From NCBI GenBank assembly GCA_946482585.1, contig CAMLSI010000193.1, positions 1-9,449 of the forward strand: a stretch of 9,449 nucleotides of DNA. Reading direction: 5' to 3'. Source of the stretch: an uncultured Lysobacteraceae bacterium. GTDB lineage: Bacteria > Pseudomonadota > Gammaproteobacteria > Xanthomonadales > Rhodanobacteraceae. The notes below the pieces were generated by a model, which saw only the letters and a list, made by a program, of their open reading frames with translations, ran no database searches and had not been told where the DNA came from. The translations under genes and the position numbers were made by a program. The stretch's first letter is position 1. The number at the start of each line of letters is the position of its first letter. Below are positions 1 through 7,384 of the stretch, piece by piece.

Positions 1-312
1 CTGCCCGAGTCCTATGAAATCGAAGTGCTGGAGCCGTTCAAGGAAGCGATGGTCCAGCAGATCAGTCGTCTGCTGCAGTTCTTCTTCGCCGGCAGCGAAT
101 ACAGCAAGGTCGACCAGGTCGTGCTGGCCGGCGGCTGCGCCTCGATCGCCGGCGTGGCGGACATGGTGGAAGAGCAACTGGGGGTTCCGAGCGTCGTTGC
201 CAATCCGCTCGCGAACATGTCGCTGTCCTCCCGCGTGCAGGCGCAAACGCTGGCTCAGGATGCGCCGGCGCTGATGATTGCCTGCGGGCTTGCGCTCAGG
301 AGCTTCGACTGA
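1..312 (+). CDS. pilM: PilM, type IV pilus actin-like ATPase (3' part only)
   Basis: This is the C-terminal 103 residues of PilM; the start lies outside the window and the reading frame is open from base 1. PilM is a cytoplasmic FtsA/actin-fold nucleotide-binding protein that docks on the N-terminal tail of PilN and links cytoplasmic pilus motors to the alignment complex. The visible part has the glycine-rich nucleotide-pocket segment VVLAGGCASIAGV, followed by an EEQLGVPSVVANPL stretch and the closing LMIACGLALRSFD, all typical of the PilM C-terminus. Full-length PilM is about 350 residues, so roughly the last 30 % is present. The TGA at 310-312 overlaps the pilN ATG by one base, which means translational coupling. 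Identification rests on both the sequence and the intact pilNOPQ order downstream. Confidence 0.95.
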   Translation: MPESYEIEVLEPFKEAMVQQISRLLQFFFAGSEYSKVDQVVLAGGCASIAGVADMVEEQLGVPSVVANPLANMSLSSRVQAQTLAQDAPALMIACGLALRSFD

Positions 313-971
313 TGGCAAGAATCAATCTATTGCCCTGGCGCGCCGAACGGCGCGCGGTGCGCAAACGCGAATTTCTGATCATGCTGGCGATGGCCGGCGC
401 GGCGGGCGTCGCTGCGTTCCTCGGCGCGATGTTCTGGATGGACGCGCGCATCGAGAACCAGGTCGACCGCAACAACTACCTGACGGCCCAGATCAAGGAA
501 GTCGAGAAGAAGCTCACCGAGATCGAAGATCTCGAGAAGACCCGCAACAAGCTCTTGCAGCGCAAGCAGGTCATCGAGCAATTGCAGGCCAACCGCTCGC
601 AGATGGTGCACATGTTCGACGAGCTCGTGCACACGATTCCCGAGGGCGTGCGTCTGACCGCGCTGAAGCAGGTCGGTGACATCCTGACGCTCGAGGGTGT
701 CGCGCAGTCGAACGCGAGCGTTGCGACCTACATGCGCAACGTCGAGGCGTCGCCGTGGCTCGGCCATCCCGATCTCAAGAAAACCGAAATCAAGCGCACT
801 GCCGAAAAACGCATGCCCTATGACTTCGCGATGGACGTGAAGCTGCGCAAGCCGGCCGGTTCCGAAGAGAACGACGGCACGGCGCCGGATGCCGCGCCGG
901 GTGCGCCCGCGACGACACCGGCTCCGCCGGCCGCGCCGGCGACGCCGGCACCTCAGGGGGCCAAGCCATGA
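312..971 (+). CDS. pilN: PilN, inner-membrane type IV pilus alignment protein
   Basis: PilN (219 aa) is a bitopic inner-membrane protein that pairs with PilO and recruits PilM. Residues 4-10 read INLLPWR, the conserved cytoplasmic motif known to insert into a groove of PilM. A transmembrane segment follows at about residues 21-43, then a charged heptad-rich coiled coil at about 48-100, then the compact periplasmic domain (ferredoxin-like fold in the family) at about 105-180. Residues 181-219 form a Pro/Ala-rich, probably disordered tail. P. aeruginosa PilN is about 198 aa and I do not know of such a tail there. The ATG at 312 is supported by AGGAG at 298-302 with a 9-base spacing and by the TGATG overlap with pilM. 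The stop overlaps the pilO start in ATGA. Confidence 0.96.
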   Translation: MARINLLPWRAERRAVRKREFLIMLAMAGAAGVAAFLGAMFWMDARIENQVDRNNYLTAQIKEVEKKLTEIEDLEKTRNKLLQRKQVIEQLQANRSQMVHMFDELVHTIPEGVRLTALKQVGDILTLEGVAQSNASVATYMRNVEASPWLGHPDLKKTEIKRTAEKRMPYDFAMDVKLRKPAGSEENDGTAPDAAPGAPATTPAPPAAPATPAPQGAKP

Positions 972-1678
972 AGCTGTCGGATTTTCGCGACCTCGACTTC
1001 CAGAACGCGGGCAACTGGCCTCAGGGCGTCAAGATGACGTTCTGCGTGCTGCTGTTCGGCGTGATCTGTCTGGCCGGCTGGTACTTCCAGATCCGCAACC
1101 AGCAGGATGACCTAGAAACCAAGGAACGGACGGAGCAGACCCTGCGTGCCGACTTCTCCAAGAAGCAGGCGAAGGCGGTCAATCTCGAGGCGCTGCGCCA
1201 GCAGCTCGAAGAGATGAAGGACATGCTGCGGCAGATGCTGCGTCAGCTGCCGAGCAAGACCGAAATGCCGGAACTGCTCGTCGACATTTCGCAGACGGCG
1301 CTGTCGTCCGGCATCGAAAACGACCTGTTCCAGCCGGGCGCGGAGCAGATCAAAGAGTTCTATGCCGAAAAGCCCATCACCTTGCGCATGGTCGGCTCGT
1401 ATCACCAGTTCGGCGCGTTCATCAGCGGCGTTGCGTCACTGCCGCGCGTCGTGATCCTGACCATGCACGATGTCTCGCTGCGGCCGCAGGCGCCTGCGGG
1501 AGCCGCGCCGGGTGCGAAGACCGCGTTGACCAGCGGCACGCTCGCACTCGAAGGTACGGTCAAGACGTATCGCTACGTCGATGACGACGAAACTGCCACC
1601 TCGCAACCGGCACCGACACCGGGCACTACACCGCCGCCGCCGCCGGCGAAACCGGCAGCAATGGGGGGGACGCAATGA
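968..1678 (+). CDS. pilO: PilO, inner-membrane type IV pilus alignment protein
   Basis: PilO (236 aa) is the dimerisation partner of PilN in the inner-membrane alignment subcomplex and also contacts PilP and pilins. It has a short cytoplasmic N-terminus, a transmembrane helix at about residues 22-41, a coiled coil at about 45-95, and a periplasmic domain from about 100 to 205. Family-typical blocks are LRQLPSKTEMPELLVDIS (92-109), SGIENDLFQPG (114-124) and LRMVGSYHQFGAFISGVASL (139-158). The last 25 residues (about 212-236) are Pro/Thr/Ala-rich and extend past the family's usual end of about 207 aa, echoing the tail of PilN. The start is supported by AGGGGG at 955-960, 7 bases upstream, and by the 4-base overlap with pilN. 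A seven-G run at 1663-1669 lies just before the stop. Confidence 0.96.
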   Translation: MKLSDFRDLDFQNAGNWPQGVKMTFCVLLFGVICLAGWYFQIRNQQDDLETKERTEQTLRADFSKKQAKAVNLEALRQQLEEMKDMLRQMLRQLPSKTEMPELLVDISQTALSSGIENDLFQPGAEQIKEFYAEKPITLRMVGSYHQFGAFISGVASLPRVVILTMHDVSLRPQAPAGAAPGAKTALTSGTLALEGTVKTYRYVDDDETATSQPAPTPGTTPPPPPAKPAAMGGTQ

Positions 1679-2220
1679 GCATGAGCTTGCGAAAGCTGTT
1701 CGTGCCCGCTCTGATCATGCTGACGCTCGCGGGCTGCACTGCGGGACGACGCGATCTGGAGGACTGGGTCGCCGCCGAAAAGGCGAAGAAGGGCGCGCCG
1801 ATCGATCCGTTGCCGGTCGTGAAGACATTCGAGACCTTCGAATACAAGAGTCAGGACGCGGCCGGCGTGGAACTGCGCGATCCGTTCAGTCCGAGCCTCG
1901 AGGAACGTCGCGAGGAACAGCTCGCCGAAGGCGGCAGCGGGCCTCGTCCCGATCAGAACCGCACCCCGGAGCTGTTGGAGAAGTATCCCCTCGACGGTCT
2001 GTCGATGGTCGGCACGCTCGGCATCGGCGATGCGATCGAAGGGCTCGTGAAAGATCCGGACGGCGTCGTCCACCGGGTGCACAAAGACAATTATCTTGGA
2101 CAGAACTACGGCCGAATCACGGCAATTGCCGAAGATCGGATCGAACTCGTCGAGCTGGTTCCCAACGGGGCCGGCGGCTGGATGGAGCGCCAGGCGTCCA
2201 TCGCGCTCGGTGACCAATAA
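1675..2220 (+). CDS. pilP: PilP, type IV pilus lipoprotein
   Basis: PilP (181 aa) is a periplasmic lipoprotein that bridges the PilN/PilO heterodimer to the N0 domain of the PilQ secretin. The N-terminus is a type II signal peptide: basic residues at 6-7, a hydrophobic stretch at 9-19, and the lipobox LAGC with the lipidated cysteine at residue 21. An extended linker runs to about residue 100 and contains the conserved ELRDPFSP block (66-73). The C-terminal homology domain has the family blocks YPLDGLSMVG (104-113) and VHRVHKDNYLGQNYGRI (132-148). A second ATG at 1681 (codon 3) is a possible start: the seven-G Shine-Dalgarno-like run ends 5 bases before 1675 and 11 before 1681, so either could serve. 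I kept the first because of the ATGA overlap with pilO. Either start leaves the lipobox intact. Confidence 0.95.
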   Translation: MSMSLRKLFVPALIMLTLAGCTAGRRDLEDWVAAEKAKKGAPIDPLPVVKTFETFEYKSQDAAGVELRDPFSPSLEERREEQLAEGGSGPRPDQNRTPELLEKYPLDGLSMVGTLGIGDAIEGLVKDPDGVVHRVHKDNYLGQNYGRITAIAEDRIELVELVPNGAGGWMERQASIALGDQ

Positions 2221-2244
2221 GAGGCCCATTTGGGGGTAACTTTC

Positions 2245-4512
2245 ATGACTACGACAGCTGCCAACAACCTGGGACGCGGATTTGGTCCCTTGACTCGCCT
2301 CTTGCGCCGGTGCGTGCCCGCATTGATGCTCGCGGCCACGTTCGCGTCGGGCGCCGCAAGCGCCGAGAACGTGCTCGAGAAGATCGGCTACAACACCCTG
2401 CCCGGTGGCAAGGTGGAAGTGACGCTGCAACTCTCGTCGCCGCCGAACGATCCACAGATTTTCACGACCGATACTCCACCGCGCATCGCGCTCGATCTGG
2501 CCGACACGCGCAGCGCGCTGTCGCAGCGCAATGTCGAGATCAACACCGGCTCGACCACGTCCGTCTCCGCCGTCGAAGCGGCAGGGCGTACGCGCGTCGT
2601 CGTGGATCTGGTCCGTCCGTCGAGCTATGAAAGCAAGATCGACGGCCGCAACCTGATCCTGACCATCGGCAACGGCGTGACCGGTTCGTCCACGGCCACC
2701 GCGATGGTGTCGAACGATCCGAACAAGGCCGTCGCCGCGCGCGGCGTCGAAGTCTCGAACATCGATTTTCGCCGCGGCAAGAATGGCGAAGGCCGCATCG
2801 TCGTGACGTTCTCCGGCGAAGGTGCGACGACCGACGTCAAGCGCGACGGCGACAACATCACGCTCGATCTCTACAACGCGCAGCTGCCGTCGAATCTCGC
2901 GCAACGCATGGACGTGCTCGACTTCGCGACGCCGGTGCAATTCGTCGAGGCGCGTTCGCGCGGCAACGGCGCGCGCCTGGAAATCAGCGCGAAGGGGCCG
3001 TACGAGCAGCTCGCGTACCAGTCGGGCAACGAATACGTGCTCGAGATCGCGCCCAAGGCGGCCGACGCGGAGAAGAAGAAGGACAAGAACGCGGAACCGG
3101 AATACACCGGCGCGCGCGTCACGTTCAATTTCCAGGACATCCCGACGCGTTCGGTGCTGCAGCTGATCGCCGACGTGTCCGACCTCAACATCGTCGTGGC
3201 CGACACCGTCACCGGCAATGTGACGTTGCGCCTCATCAACGTGCCGTGGGATCAGGCGCTCGACCTCGTGCTGCAGGCCAAGGGCCTCGACAAGCGTCGT
3301 CGCGACAACGTGATCTGGGTCGCGCCGCAGAAGGAAATCGCGGATCGCGAACAGGCGCTCGAAGACGCGCGCATCGCGCTCGAACAGCGTGTCGAGCTCG
3401 ACTCCGCCTACATCAAGGTCAGCTACGGCAAGGCGAAGGATATCGCCGCGCTGCTGCAGAGCCGCTCGAGCGCCGGCGGCGGAGCCGGCGGCGGCGGAGC
3501 CACTGCGCAGTCCGTGGCCGACACCACACGCGGCTTCCTGTCGCCGCGCGGCTCGGTCACCTTTGACGAACGCACCAACACGCTGCTCGTCAACGACACG
3601 CCGGACAAGATTCGCGAAATCCGCGATCTCGTGCTGACGCTCGACCGTCCGGTGCAGCAGGTGCTGATCGAATCGCGCATCGTGATCGCAACCGACGACT
3701 TCGCGAAGGAACTGGGTGTTCGTTTCGGCGTCAGCGGCGGCTACGAAGACAACAACGGCAACGTCGTGTCGCTGTCGGGCAGCCAGGCTGCCGCCGACAC
3801 GATGGCGAACGTCGCGCTCAACAATCGCTTCAACGGAGAACGCGGCACGCCGGTCAGCGCGCCGGGCCAGATTCCCGGCGGCATCGCCGTGCCCACGCTC
3901 GGCAATCGTCTCGGCGTGAACATGCCGGCAGCGACGCCGGCCGGCAGCTTCGGTCTCGCGATCCTCGGCGCCGACTACTTGCTCGACCTCGAGCTGTCGG
4001 CGGCGCAGACGGAAGCCCGCGGTGAAGTCATCTCGAGCCCGCGCGTGATCACCGCCAACCAGCAGGAAGCCGTGATCAAGCAGGGTCAGGAAATCGGCTA
4101 CGTCACCTTCCAGCAGGGTTCGGGCGGCGGCGGCGGACAGGCCACCGTGCAGTTCAAGGACGCCGTGCTCGAACTCAAGGTGACGCCGACGATCACGAAC
4201 GACGAGCGCGTGGTGCTCGCACTGAATGTGAAGAAGGACAACATCGCCGCACTCGTGCCGAATCCCGGCGGCGGCTTCGTGCCGCAGATCGACAAGCGCG
4301 AGATCAACACGACCGTACTCGTCGACGACGGCCAGACCGTGGTGCTCGGCGGCGTCTACGAAGTCGAGACGCGCGACGACATCAAGAAGGTCCCGTTCCT
4401 CGGCGACATTCCGGGTGTCGGCGCGCTGTTCCGCAACAAGAAGAACAGTAACGAGAAGGCGGAACTGCTGATCTTCGTGACGCCGCGCATCCTGAACGAA
4501 AGCCTGAAATAA
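2245..4512 (+). CDS. pilQ: PilQ, type IV pilus outer-membrane secretin
   Basis: PilQ (755 aa from this start) forms the outer-membrane channel for the pilus fibre. A Sec signal peptide ends at ASA|EN, with cleavage after residue 40. Two AMIN domains (about 43-145 and 166-270), which in the family bind peptidoglycan, are followed by a charged linker rich in K/E/D (274-286). The STN/N0 domain (about 291-362) contains FNFQDIPTRSVLQLIADVS, and the secretin N1 domain spans about 386-468. The secretin barrel (about 472-755) carries VISSPRVITANQ (595-606), LELKVTPTI (642-650) and the signature VPFLGDIPGVGALFR (716-730). It is slightly longer than P. aeruginosa PilQ (714 aa). An in-frame TTG at 2230 would add five residues. 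The ATG is preferred because GGGGG at 2232-2236 lies 8 bases upstream and the signal peptide needs no extension. Confidence 0.96.
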   Translation: MTTTAANNLGRGFGPLTRLLRRCVPALMLAATFASGAASAENVLEKIGYNTLPGGKVEVTLQLSSPPNDPQIFTTDTPPRIALDLADTRSALSQRNVEINTGSTTSVSAVEAAGRTRVVVDLVRPSSYESKIDGRNLILTIGNGVTGSSTATAMVSNDPNKAVAARGVEVSNIDFRRGKNGEGRIVVTFSGEGATTDVKRDGDNITLDLYNAQLPSNLAQRMDVLDFATPVQFVEARSRGNGARLEISAKGPYEQLAYQSGNEYVLEIAPKAADAEKKKDKNAEPEYTGARVTFNFQDIPTRSVLQLIADVSDLNIVVADTVTGNVTLRLINVPWDQALDLVLQAKGLDKRRRDNVIWVAPQKEIADREQALEDARIALEQRVELDSAYIKVSYGKAKDIAALLQSRSSAGGGAGGGGATAQSVADTTRGFLSPRGSVTFDERTNTLLVNDTPDKIREIRDLVLTLDRPVQQVLIESRIVIATDDFAKELGVRFGVSGGYEDNNGNVVSLSGSQAAADTMANVALNNRFNGERGTPVSAPGQIPGGIAVPTLGNRLGVNMPAATPAGSFGLAILGADYLLDLELSAAQTEARGEVISSPRVITANQQEAVIKQGQEIGYVTFQQGSGGGGGQATVQFKDAVLELKVTPTITNDERVVLALNVKKDNIAALVPNPGGGFVPQIDKREINTTVLVDDGQTVVLGGVYEVETRDDIKKVPFLGDIPGVGALFRNKKNSNEKAELLIFVTPRILNESLK

Positions 4513-4528
4513 CGCTTGAGCTCGTATT

Positions 4529-4547
4529 CGCCCGGTCTTTCCGGGCG
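4529..4547 (+). terminator. Weak hairpin just after pilQ (possible partial terminator)
   Basis: A perfect 7-bp stem (CGCCCGG at 4529-4535 with CCGGGCG at 4541-4547) closes a TCTTT loop 16 bases after the pilQ stop. Only TTG, not a T-run, follows, so it is not a convincing intrinsic terminator. It may instead attenuate transcription or stabilise the pilMNOPQ transcript end, giving lower expression of the downstream lipoprotein gene. Confidence 0.45.
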
Positions 4548-4579
4548 TTGCGGCCAAAACGCGAAGCAATTGCGAGCTT

Positions 4580-4585
4580 GGAGAG
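4580..4585 (+). promoter_or_regulatory. Ribosome binding site that sets the lipoprotein start
   Basis: GGAGAG lies 5 bases before the ATG at 4591. It decides the start against an in-frame TTG at 4516, which would add 25 charged residues in front of the signal peptide and bury the lipobox. Confidence 0.75.
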
Positions 4586-4590
4586 ACGAC

Positions 4591-7257
4591 ATGAGAGCTT
4601 TTAATCGATGCCTCGGTCTGCTGGCGGCCAGCCTTATGCTGGCCAGTTGCGGCGGCGGAGGCGGCAGCGGCGGCGACGGTGCATTCCAGCCGACGCCCAG
4701 CGGAACCCTTACCATTACGGCGACGACGACGTCGCTGCCGATGAACCGACTGGGCACGACACCGTTCCCCGGCTCGCCGTTCATCTCTGAGGTCGACGTC
4801 ACGTGGCGCCGCGCCAACGGTGATCTCGTGTCCGGCCAGGAAGTGGCCGTATCGATCAATCCGGTCACGATCGCGGCGTTCTCCACGCTCGACGATCCGT
4901 CGACGCCCGAAGTCAGAGACCAGAACGGCGTCTACGTCAGCGGCAACGAGTTCCGCGACAGGCTCGGCAGCGGCCCGGTCGATGTGACCGGCGGCCACGC
5001 CACGATCTTCGTGCATTCGGCCGCGACCGCCGGCGTGGCGACGCTCACGGTCACCGCGCGCGACTCGACGTCGAACACCACGATCTCCAAGACCCTTCAG
5101 TTCACGGTCAACAACGTGGCGTCGTCGCTGCCGGCGTCGATCACGGCGGACGCGACGCCGAATCACGTCTATCTGCAGGAAACCGGCGGTTCGAACAGCA
5201 CCGTCATCACGGCGCTCGTACTCGACGGCGGCGAGAACTACGTTCCGGATCCGGGTTCGGGCAACAGTTCGTTCAACAACGTGCAGCTCGAAGTCGTCGG
5301 CGGCGCCAACTACGGCACGCTGAGCGCGCTCGGTGCCGGCGGTTCCAACACCGGCGTCACGGTCAAGACGCGTACGGTGCAGGGTATCGCCACGGCCGCA
5401 TTCCGTGCCGGAACTATCCAGGGGCCCGTGCAGATCCGCATCATCGCCGATCGTGCCGACAACAACGTCGACAACGGCATCAGCGATGCGCTCGTCGCGA
5501 CGATCAGCGTGATCGTCTCCGACGGCAAGCTGTTCAGCCTCGCGATCACTTCGCCGACCCAGGACGCGATCACGACCGGTAACATCACCGGCACGGTCGG
5601 ACCGAACGGTACCTATTCGCTGGTCGTCAGCGCGCTCGCGACCGACCGTCAGGGCAACCCGGTCCCGGCCGGCACGGCCATCCGCTTCGGTGCGATCGAT
5701 GGTCCGGCGACCGGCTTCCCGCAGGATGGCCCGGGTATTTTCCTGATTCGCGGCACCGACGGCGATCCGCTGGAAGGCGGTACGCTGTTCACGTCGCTGA
5801 CGGGCTGCTTCACGGGGTTCATCAAGCCGACCGATCCTCGCTGCACCAGCACGGGACCGGGCGAACGTCCGGGCCCTGGCGACACGCTGCTCGTGTTCGG
5901 CGATCTGGTCCTGGGCAACCGCGATCTCGAGAGCGCCCGCACGATCACGACGATCAACACCAGCACCAGCCTCAATGTCAGCGTGCCGTTCAATCGCAAC
6001 GATGACAGCGGCAACAGCGTCAACAGCGGTCCCGTGCTGCCGTACGTGATCGGCCGTGCGATCGACGCCAACATCCGCGATTCCGGCGCGCTCGGCAACG
6101 GCGTCCTCGGCGTGACCAACGAGAACGGCGTCGCGACGGCGGTCCTGAATTACCCGAACAACAAACTCGGCAAGCTCGTCTACCTCTTCGCCCAGGGCGA
6201 CGGCGTCGGCGCAGCCGGCAACATCAAGAAGGTCACCGACATCGGCTCCTACCGCTTTGCCGGTATTGCCGACCTCGTGCTGACCGCGAACCCCGAATCG
6301 ATCAGTGCCAACAGCACCGCGGCGGTCACGGTTTGCGTCGTCGATGCTCTCGGCGCGCCGATGCAGGGACTCGCGATCAACTTCGGATTCGCGAGCCTGC
6401 CGGCCGGCGGCCAGGGCTTCGTCGACAACATTGCGGGATCGGGCGTGGTCGAGGACCGCACCGGTACCAACGGCTGTGCCGTCGCCCTGGTGCGCACGAT
6501 CGGCATCAGCAGCGGCGGCAGCGGCGGCGGCACGTCCGCTCCGCGCGTTGTCTTCTCGGTCGGCGACGCGAGCGACACCGTGGAAATCACGGCAGGTGGC
6601 GCAGGTTCGCTGACGGCGGCTCCGAGCCACTTCGTCGGCAGCGGCGGCACGATCACGCTGACCCTGCGCGACAGCGCCGGCAATCCGGTTCCGGGCGTCA
6701 ACATCGACACGCAGTGCACCGGCGACGTGAGCATCGTGACTCCGGCCGGGGTGACCAATGCGCAGGGCCAGACGACGGCCGTGATCAACGGCGACAACCT
6801 CAATGATTTCGGCAATCCCGGCGAAGGCACGTGCACGTTCACGGCCGCCTCTGGTGAGGAGACCGAAGTGACGTTCGAGGGTATCGATCTGTGCGCGAGC
6901 AACGTCAGCCCGCCGCCTCCGCCGGAACTCTGCGGCGGCACGACGACGCCGATCCAGCTGACCGTGGCGGTGACGCCGACGGCGGCCGGACCGACGGCCT
7001 GCGGTCTGACCGTGTCGAGCAACCCGAGCGGCATCGCCTGCAGTGCTCCGGCGGGCGGCGGCACCGTCTCGTGCAACTCGTCCTTCGCACCGGGTACGGC
7101 CGTGCAGCTGTCGGCGGTCCCGACCGGCGTTGGCTGCCCGGCGGCTCCGGGTCGCACCGTGACCTTCAGCGGCGGATGCGCGCAAAGCGGACCGGGCAGC
7201 GCGAACGTGACGCTGAACACCCCGCAGACCTGCGCCGCGACGGTGACCGTGCCGTAA
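4591..7257 (+). CDS. Large Ig-like-module lipoprotein of unknown function, next to pilQ
   Basis: The 888-aa product begins with a type II signal peptide whose lipobox LASC places the lipidated cysteine at residue 20. A glycine run (21-28) follows, and the residue after the cysteine is Gly, which favours outer-membrane sorting. The rest is Thr/Val/Gly/Asn-rich beta-sandwich sequence that I divide into about six modules: 36-175, 182-311, 314-555 (long, with loop inserts), 559-668, 672-766 and 785-888. Modules 4 and 5 resemble bacterial Ig-like Big_1/invasin domains, with phrases such as LTLRDSAGNPVPGVNI and VTNAQGQTTAVI. The last module looks like a degenerate member of the cysteine-containing Gly/aromatic repeat domains found at the ends of surface proteins. 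A proline run at 774-778 links it. No catalytic motif is visible. Position suggests co-transcription with pilMNOPQ and a surface or periplasmic adhesive or structural role, but that is inference. Confidence 0.85.
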   Translation: MRAFNRCLGLLAASLMLASCGGGGGSGGDGAFQPTPSGTLTITATTTSLPMNRLGTTPFPGSPFISEVDVTWRRANGDLVSGQEVAVSINPVTIAAFSTLDDPSTPEVRDQNGVYVSGNEFRDRLGSGPVDVTGGHATIFVHSAATAGVATLTVTARDSTSNTTISKTLQFTVNNVASSLPASITADATPNHVYLQETGGSNSTVITALVLDGGENYVPDPGSGNSSFNNVQLEVVGGANYGTLSALGAGGSNTGVTVKTRTVQGIATAAFRAGTIQGPVQIRIIADRADNNVDNGISDALVATISVIVSDGKLFSLAITSPTQDAITTGNITGTVGPNGTYSLVVSALATDRQGNPVPAGTAIRFGAIDGPATGFPQDGPGIFLIRGTDGDPLEGGTLFTSLTGCFTGFIKPTDPRCTSTGPGERPGPGDTLLVFGDLVLGNRDLESARTITTINTSTSLNVSVPFNRNDDSGNSVNSGPVLPYVIGRAIDANIRDSGALGNGVLGVTNENGVATAVLNYPNNKLGKLVYLFAQGDGVGAAGNIKKVTDIGSYRFAGIADLVLTANPESISANSTAAVTVCVVDALGAPMQGLAINFGFASLPAGGQGFVDNIAGSGVVEDRTGTNGCAVALVRTIGISSGGSGGGTSAPRVVFSVGDASDTVEITAGGAGSLTAAPSHFVGSGGTITLTLRDSAGNPVPGVNIDTQCTGDVSIVTPAGVTNAQGQTTAVINGDNLNDFGNPGEGTCTFTAASGEETEVTFEGIDLCASNVSPPPPPELCGGTTTPIQLTVAVTPTAAGPTACGLTVSSNPSGIACSAPAGGGTVSCNSSFAPGTAVQLSAVPTGVGCPAAPGRTVTFSGGCAQSGPGSANVTLNTPQTCAATVTVP

Positions 7258-7285
7258 AAGGCGACGGTCGCAAGGCAAGATGACA

Positions 7286-7317
7286 CAGAGGCCGCCGCAA
7301 GGCGGCCTCTGCTTTTT
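7286..7317 (+). terminator. Strong intrinsic terminator after the lipoprotein gene
   Basis: An 11-bp perfect stem (7286-7296 with 7301-7311; arms CAGAGGCCGCC and GGCGGCCTCTG) closes a GCAA tetraloop (7297-7300), a stable GNRA-type loop. A run of five T (7313-7317) follows. It lies 28 bases after the lipoprotein stop and is the clearest terminator in the window, marking the 3' end of the pilus-plus-lipoprotein unit. Confidence 0.93.
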
Positions 7318-7363
7318 CCGATGCCGCGTCGGGAAATCGGCTGGTGTCGTCGTCACCGGCCCC

Positions 7364-7372
7364 TGTTAGCAT
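7364..7372 (+). promoter_or_regulatory. Candidate extended -10 promoter for the cNMP-EAL gene
   Basis: TGTTAGCAT fits the extended -10 form TGnTAnnnT. It lies between the strong terminator and the gene start, where a promoter is needed. No good -35 box is visible at the usual spacing (nearest TGGTGT at 7342-7347, 19-base spacer). The predicted leader would be only about 20 bases and would contain the ribosome binding site. Confidence 0.42.
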
Positions 7373-7384
7373 GCCCCGCAGCAC

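Noticed and set aside
327..767. Antisense open frame of 146 codons over pilN
   Set aside because: It is in exact codon register with pilN, so it is a by-product of codon bias.
2230..2244. TTG start for pilQ with GAGG at 2221-2224
   Set aside because: It is possible, but the ATG at 2245 has a G-rich ribosome site at good spacing and gives a standard signal peptide, so it is preferred.
4566..4573. Perfect palindrome GCAATTGC upstream of the lipoprotein gene as an operator
   Set aside because: Eight bases is too short to separate from chance and no promoter boxes flank it convincingly.
4516..4590. TTG start adding 25 residues to the lipoprotein
   Set aside because: The extension would place charged residues ahead of the signal peptide and includes the post-pilQ hairpin. 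The ATG at 4591 has a clear ribosome binding site.
6249..7286. Antisense frame of 345 codons with Pro/Thr/Val-rich sequence
   Set aside because: It is opposite the Ig-like modules in a non-coding register, with no domain or ribosome site. The sense strand has the lipobox and domain pattern.
1573..7356. Antisense open frame of 1927 codons spanning pilP, pilQ and the lipoprotein gene
   Set aside because: All three sense genes start in the same register (positions 1 mod 3), and the antisense codons are exact reverse complements of theirs. Antisense stops would be sense TTA, CTA or TCA, which this GC-rich codon usage avoids. The product is an Arg/Asp/Ala/His-rich shadow with no domain.
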